Below are positions 60,426 through 64,000 of a stretch of 64,000 nt of DNA, piece by piece (the stretch's first letter is position 1; every line of letters starts with the position of its first letter). The notes under the pieces are model-generated. The model saw only the letters and a list, made by a program, of their open reading frames with translations. It had not been told where the DNA came from and did no database searches. The DNA is from Alligator mississippiensis (Eukaryota > Chordata > Crocodylia > Alligatoridae), in NCBI RefSeq assembly GCF_030867095.1, contig NC_081824.1, positions 48,084,882-48,148,881 on the forward strand. Direction: 5' to 3'. Made by a program: the position numbers and the translations under genes.

Positions 60426-60941
60426 GGGCATGTATACACATTCATTAATGTGCCATAAATACAGGTACTAAACTTAGTGAATTTAGTACCTGTAATAACA
60501 GGTACTAACTTAATGTGCCATAATCAGCACTAGTTGTGCATTAGCACAAACATGTTTGTGTGATGCTTAGTGCTCATTGGACTAATCTACCGTGCATTAG
60601 TGCATTAGCAGACTTTTTATGTAATGCATTAATGTGCAGTAGAATTAACCTAATGGGTACTAAGTGTTTTGAGTAGAAGAGATGTGCCCAGCGACAGGAC
60701 TATCTGGCAGCACAGTAAATTATTCTACTGAGCCCTAACTACTGCGTATGTGTAGATAGTGACCAGCGTTCCCTCTAAGCAGTGTGGCATGCGTGGCCAT
60801 GCAGGCACGCTCATACCATGCTGCCCGGCACTCCTGCACTGCTGTGCATATCACACAGCTTAGAGGCAGCACTGATAATGACACTTCACTGTGCAGCAAA
60901 TCAGTCTGCTGTGCAGTAAAGCATCTCGTGTAGATGCGCCC
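60426..60941. mobile_element. MITE, 3-bp TSD family (copy D, with nested insertion)
   Basis: The ends GGGCATGTATACACATTC and, reverse-complemented, GGGCGCATCTACACGAG match copies A-C. Interior words (aatgtgccataa, gtgcattagtgcattagc, gtgcagtagaa) are the family type. It is about twice the usual length, partly because of a 111-bp insertion at 60764-60874. No matching 3-bp flank was found. Confidence 0.65.
60764..60874. mobile_element. Tiny hAT-type MITE nested in copy D
   Basis: Terminal repeats CAGCGTTCCCTCTAAGC and, reverse-complemented, CAGTGCTGCCTCTAAGC match at 14 of 17. The flanking 8-mers ATAGTGAC (60756-60763) and ATAATGAC (60875-60882) differ by one base. At 111 bp it is a minimal non-autonomous hAT-type element. 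Confidence 0.8.
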
Positions 60942-61165
60942 ATTGGGGAGGTTTTTCTTTGACTTATTATTGAACTTTTCCTTTGATTTATTAGTGATAC
61001 TTAACTTGAAAATGATTTCATATAATTATTTTCCAGTGCTAAAGAATATGGTAAATTCTTCAGTCTTTGGTGCCCTTCAGACAAGGTTAAATATTCTGCA
61101 ACAAATTATGCTCCATTTTAACTAAATTATCAGGCTAGAGACAGGAACTTTTTGTTGAATTCTGT

Positions 61166-62960
61166 GATGGGGGCTGTCCCAGGGCCAGTCACAATGTTGA
61201 TCTGCCCACCTGTCTTACGCAATCCGCCCACCTGACTTTCCTGCCATGCCTTTGTTTTATTTGAACAGTTGTTACTAGGAAGGAGGCTGCCCATTTAACG
61301 CCCTGATGCCTATTGCATACTACACGGCTCCAAGCTTCCCTTTAACTTGGCTTCAGGTATTCGTGATGTGTCTTAGCCACATGCCCCCTCACTGGGGCCT
61401 CTACTCCCACACACACTCTGGACTCTTTGCCTCACATTAGGCTTCTAGCCCCTCAGACTTTGCTCCCCCACTGGGGTAACTACTCCACCCCTTGACTGGG
61501 GCTTCTGGGCTGTACACCCCTTGGGCCTCAGTTGTCTGTTGATGTGCCTAGACTTCACTCTTGGCCTATAGCCCCCTCAGGAAACTATTGACATGCCTGG
61601 ACCCCTAACTCGGCCTACAGCCCACTCAGGCCTCAGATGTCTGTCGATGTACCTGGACCTCACACTCCTTCAGGCCTCCTACTAAGCCTCACTCTCTCAG
61701 GCATTGGGCTTTGGGCCTTCCTGGTCCTTGTGCTGTTGCTCAAGTCTGGTGCTTTTCTCTCAGAGTGTGCTCCCCTAGCCTTTCACCTCCACAGGGACAC
61801 CCACAAGGCAGTGGGGGTTGAGGCTTTCCAGAGTCCCATACTCACCTTTCACTAGGGATGCACAGGTATGGCATTTCCTGGAGACTGCCCCGCCACAGGC
61901 AGCCCCACCACACCATCCAACCCCAGCAGGGTGTAGTTTTAGGTCATTCCTCAGGACCAATGCAGGCCTATCTGCCCTGGTCTTATACCTCCCTCACTGC
62001 GCTCCTGGGTGTTCTTCCTGGGCTGCTCTCTCTCCTGGGCATTCTATTCCAGCCTCCACCATTACGTTACCCTCACTCATTGGCCCCGCCTCTCCCAGGA
62101 CCCTTATAGGCTACCTCCCATCAGGAGGCTGGGCTTCAGCCTCTGTCATTCCAGCATGCTGGCCGGCTGACCAACTATCATCTCCTGGCAGTGATGTCCC
62201 CCTCCTGTCCCCCTCAAGGGGATCTTCAGCCTCTTTTAGGCTCTGACCCTTCCTCTAGGCCAATAAGGGTACCAGTAGCTCTCCGCAGCCCTGGCCTGCC
62301 CTTGCAGTGGGCTTACTTGCCCTTTGGCCTGTCAGACCTTGCCCCCTTGCACTGACCAGCTGAAATCCTATGGGATCAGTCTAGCAGCAGCTAACCTTCC
62401 TATTCAGCAGAGGTCCCCTTTGGACCCCTCCATAAAGCCAGCAACTCACTCCGGGCTTGCTTAGAGCCCCAAAGATCTTATGCCTGGCAGCCCTTTACTC
62501 CACTGAGCTCATCTGAGCCCCTGGCCTCACCACTGGCTTGCCTAACCCCTCAGTAGGCCCACCATCTCTAAGCCCCTTCCTAGGCTGACCTGTGCCTTCT
62601 CTAGGACTAGGTGTACATGGCCTCTCCTCAGCCCCAGGCTTACAGCCACTTCCTCAGGGCTTGGGACTCTGCCGGGTCCCTAGAAACCTCCTCCTTTCCT
62701 ACCCCAACCTCCAGGATGTTCCTGGGAGCAGACTCTTTCAGCTGGGTAATGTTACTTCAGCAGCTTCCCTGAAGCAACTGCCAGCTCTGCTCCTCAGGGC
62801 CTGCTCTTATACCAAGGCAGCTCAGTTTTGCTCCAATCAGGCAGCCTCCTGGCTGTCATGTGACCACCTGATTGACTCTGCTGTCACCTGCAGGCTGCCT
62901 TACAGCCTGCTCAAGCCCTTAAAGTGGCAAGCACCTAAAGGTGCTCCACCATAAATTTCA
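61166..62960. repeat. Long GC-rich interspersed repeat (LTR-like, tentative)
   Basis: Abrupt onset at tgtgatgggggctgtccc, then about 1.8 kb of pyrimidine-rich sequence with recurring cctcaggc, cccctcag, tggcctca and gcccctt words. It ends around the gtgctccaccata phrase. Several open frames occur on the plus strand but encode Leu/Pro/Ser-rich composition without motifs. Family not assigned. Confidence 0.35.
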
Positions 62961-63024
62961 TGACCCCTGTTGTGCATGAAGTCAGACGAGATTATTTTAA
63001 CAGTTCCTTCTTAGCTTCAAAACC

Positions 63025-63077
63025 TATATATATATATATATATATATGCACACACACACACACACACACACACACAC
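63025..63077. repeat. Compound microsatellite (TA)n-(CA)n
   Basis: About eleven TA units at 63025-63047 followed by about fourteen CA units at 63049-63077. Confidence 0.9.
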
Positions 63078-64000
63078 CAGATGCCAAATGCCCTAGACTC
63101 CAAGATCAGAACTATAATTTTAATGTCTTTTTTACTTCAGCCATTCTTTTCCTTAATTATGTATATATTCTTAAATGATTCTTTTTTAGTTGTTTCTTGC
63201 CAAAATAAATTATTCTGTTTTGAATTGTGTGTCTCAGCTTTTATTTTCTGTATCAAAATAGTCTTTTTAGTAAGATTTTTTGAATTCTTTGTGCTCTAAT
63301 AATAACATCAACTTTTGTCCTTACAATGCTATCCCAGGTCGTGAGAGAGAGCTGTTTTTTCACTGAGAAAGAAACAAATGAGGGAACATGGTTTTCCTTA
63401 TTTTGTTTTATTCACAATGCATACATGGTTTCTTGTCACCTTGAACAAGGCAGGTGTACTTATCAGGAAAGCAATGCACAGGTAATTTCCCCTTCACAAA
63501 TACAGCTAAAACACAGTGGTATCCCAGTGCCTCTTTCTGTGATTTCTTTACAAGCTTGCTGTCTCAATTGTGATCAGGAATTATCATATCCTTACCCTCA
63601 TGCCACCTTCCCCACTACTCATTTTTTCTGTTCTCCAAATGACTGAATTCAGTTTAGTCATTTGGATCTTGGGATGTTGACATCCATTTTGACAAATGTT
63701 ACTCATTTGTTTTGGCGATTTTCCCTTTTAGGCATTCAGTTGTTATGGTGAGGACAGATTGTAAATGCCAGCATTTTATACACGCAGGCCAGAGCATGTC
63801 CACTTCTACATTCCTAGACTGAACATTCCCTACGTAAAGAAAATACCTTTAGTGCAGCTACAGTCATGCTTACTTTGGACACACATGAATTCCAATGTGC
63901 ATTTCCTTGTTACACAGCCAAATTACTCTACTTCAGGGATCTCCAACAGATGTTTTATAAAAAAAAAGCAAGAGCAAGAATATTGTCCACTGACATTTAG
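63078..64000. other. Intergenic, nothing recognised
   Basis: AT-rich sequence to the window edge, with no exon or confident repeat. Confidence 0.45.

Noticed and set aside
61637..62954. Series of plus-strand frames as a gene
   Set aside because: Frames overlap, switch phase and consist of Leu/Pro/Ser-rich text in a pyrimidine-rich repeat; no splice logic or domain.

Overview
This is a stretch of a vertebrate nuclear genome: AT-rich, intron-containing, and dense with decayed transposons. The mix of several CR1 LINE subfamilies with short 3-prime tails related to ATAGATTTC, Penelope-like elements with a GIY-YIG endonuclease, hAT and Tc1/mariner fossils, MIR-like SINEs and short palindromic MITEs points to a non-avian sauropsid, most likely a crocodilian. 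That placement is inference from repeat content; no species-diagnostic search was possible.

The one host gene I can support is GCM1 (glial cells missing homolog 1), complete on the minus strand. Five coding exons lie at 35137-35036, 33021-32769, 31835-31723, 30599-30471 and 22913-22170. All internal junctions have GT/AG signals and compatible phases, and the spliced frame gives a 446-residue protein with an uninterrupted GCM DNA-binding domain and the family-typical C-terminal end. A non-coding first exon is likely near 37441-37550. The last intron, about 7.6 kb, holds an old sense-oriented CR1 that itself carries an antisense CR1 insertion.

Layout. 0-21 kb (downstream of GCM1): nearly full-length antisense CR1 at 7.0-10.0 kb, a second at 12.9-15.7 kb, a C-terminal CR1 fragment at 18.5-19.3 kb, a Tc1/mariner-type element at 10.7-11.2 kb and a Penelope fragment at 12.2-12.7 kb. 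21-37.6 kb: GCM1. 37.6-64 kb (upstream of GCM1): no recognisable gene. It is a patchwork of CR1 and Penelope fragments, a MITE family with 3-bp target duplications, an 807-bp hAT-type element with near-perfect 8-bp target duplications, a GC-rich Helitron-like minisatellite block at 48.5-49.5 kb, the zinc-binding tail of another non-LTR retrotransposon, and GC-rich LTR-like repeats.

No RNA gene, CRISPR array, operon or intact transposase was found. The most informative signals are the complete GCM1 model, the 3-bp-TSD MITE family, and a set of nested insertions that give a relative order of element activity.
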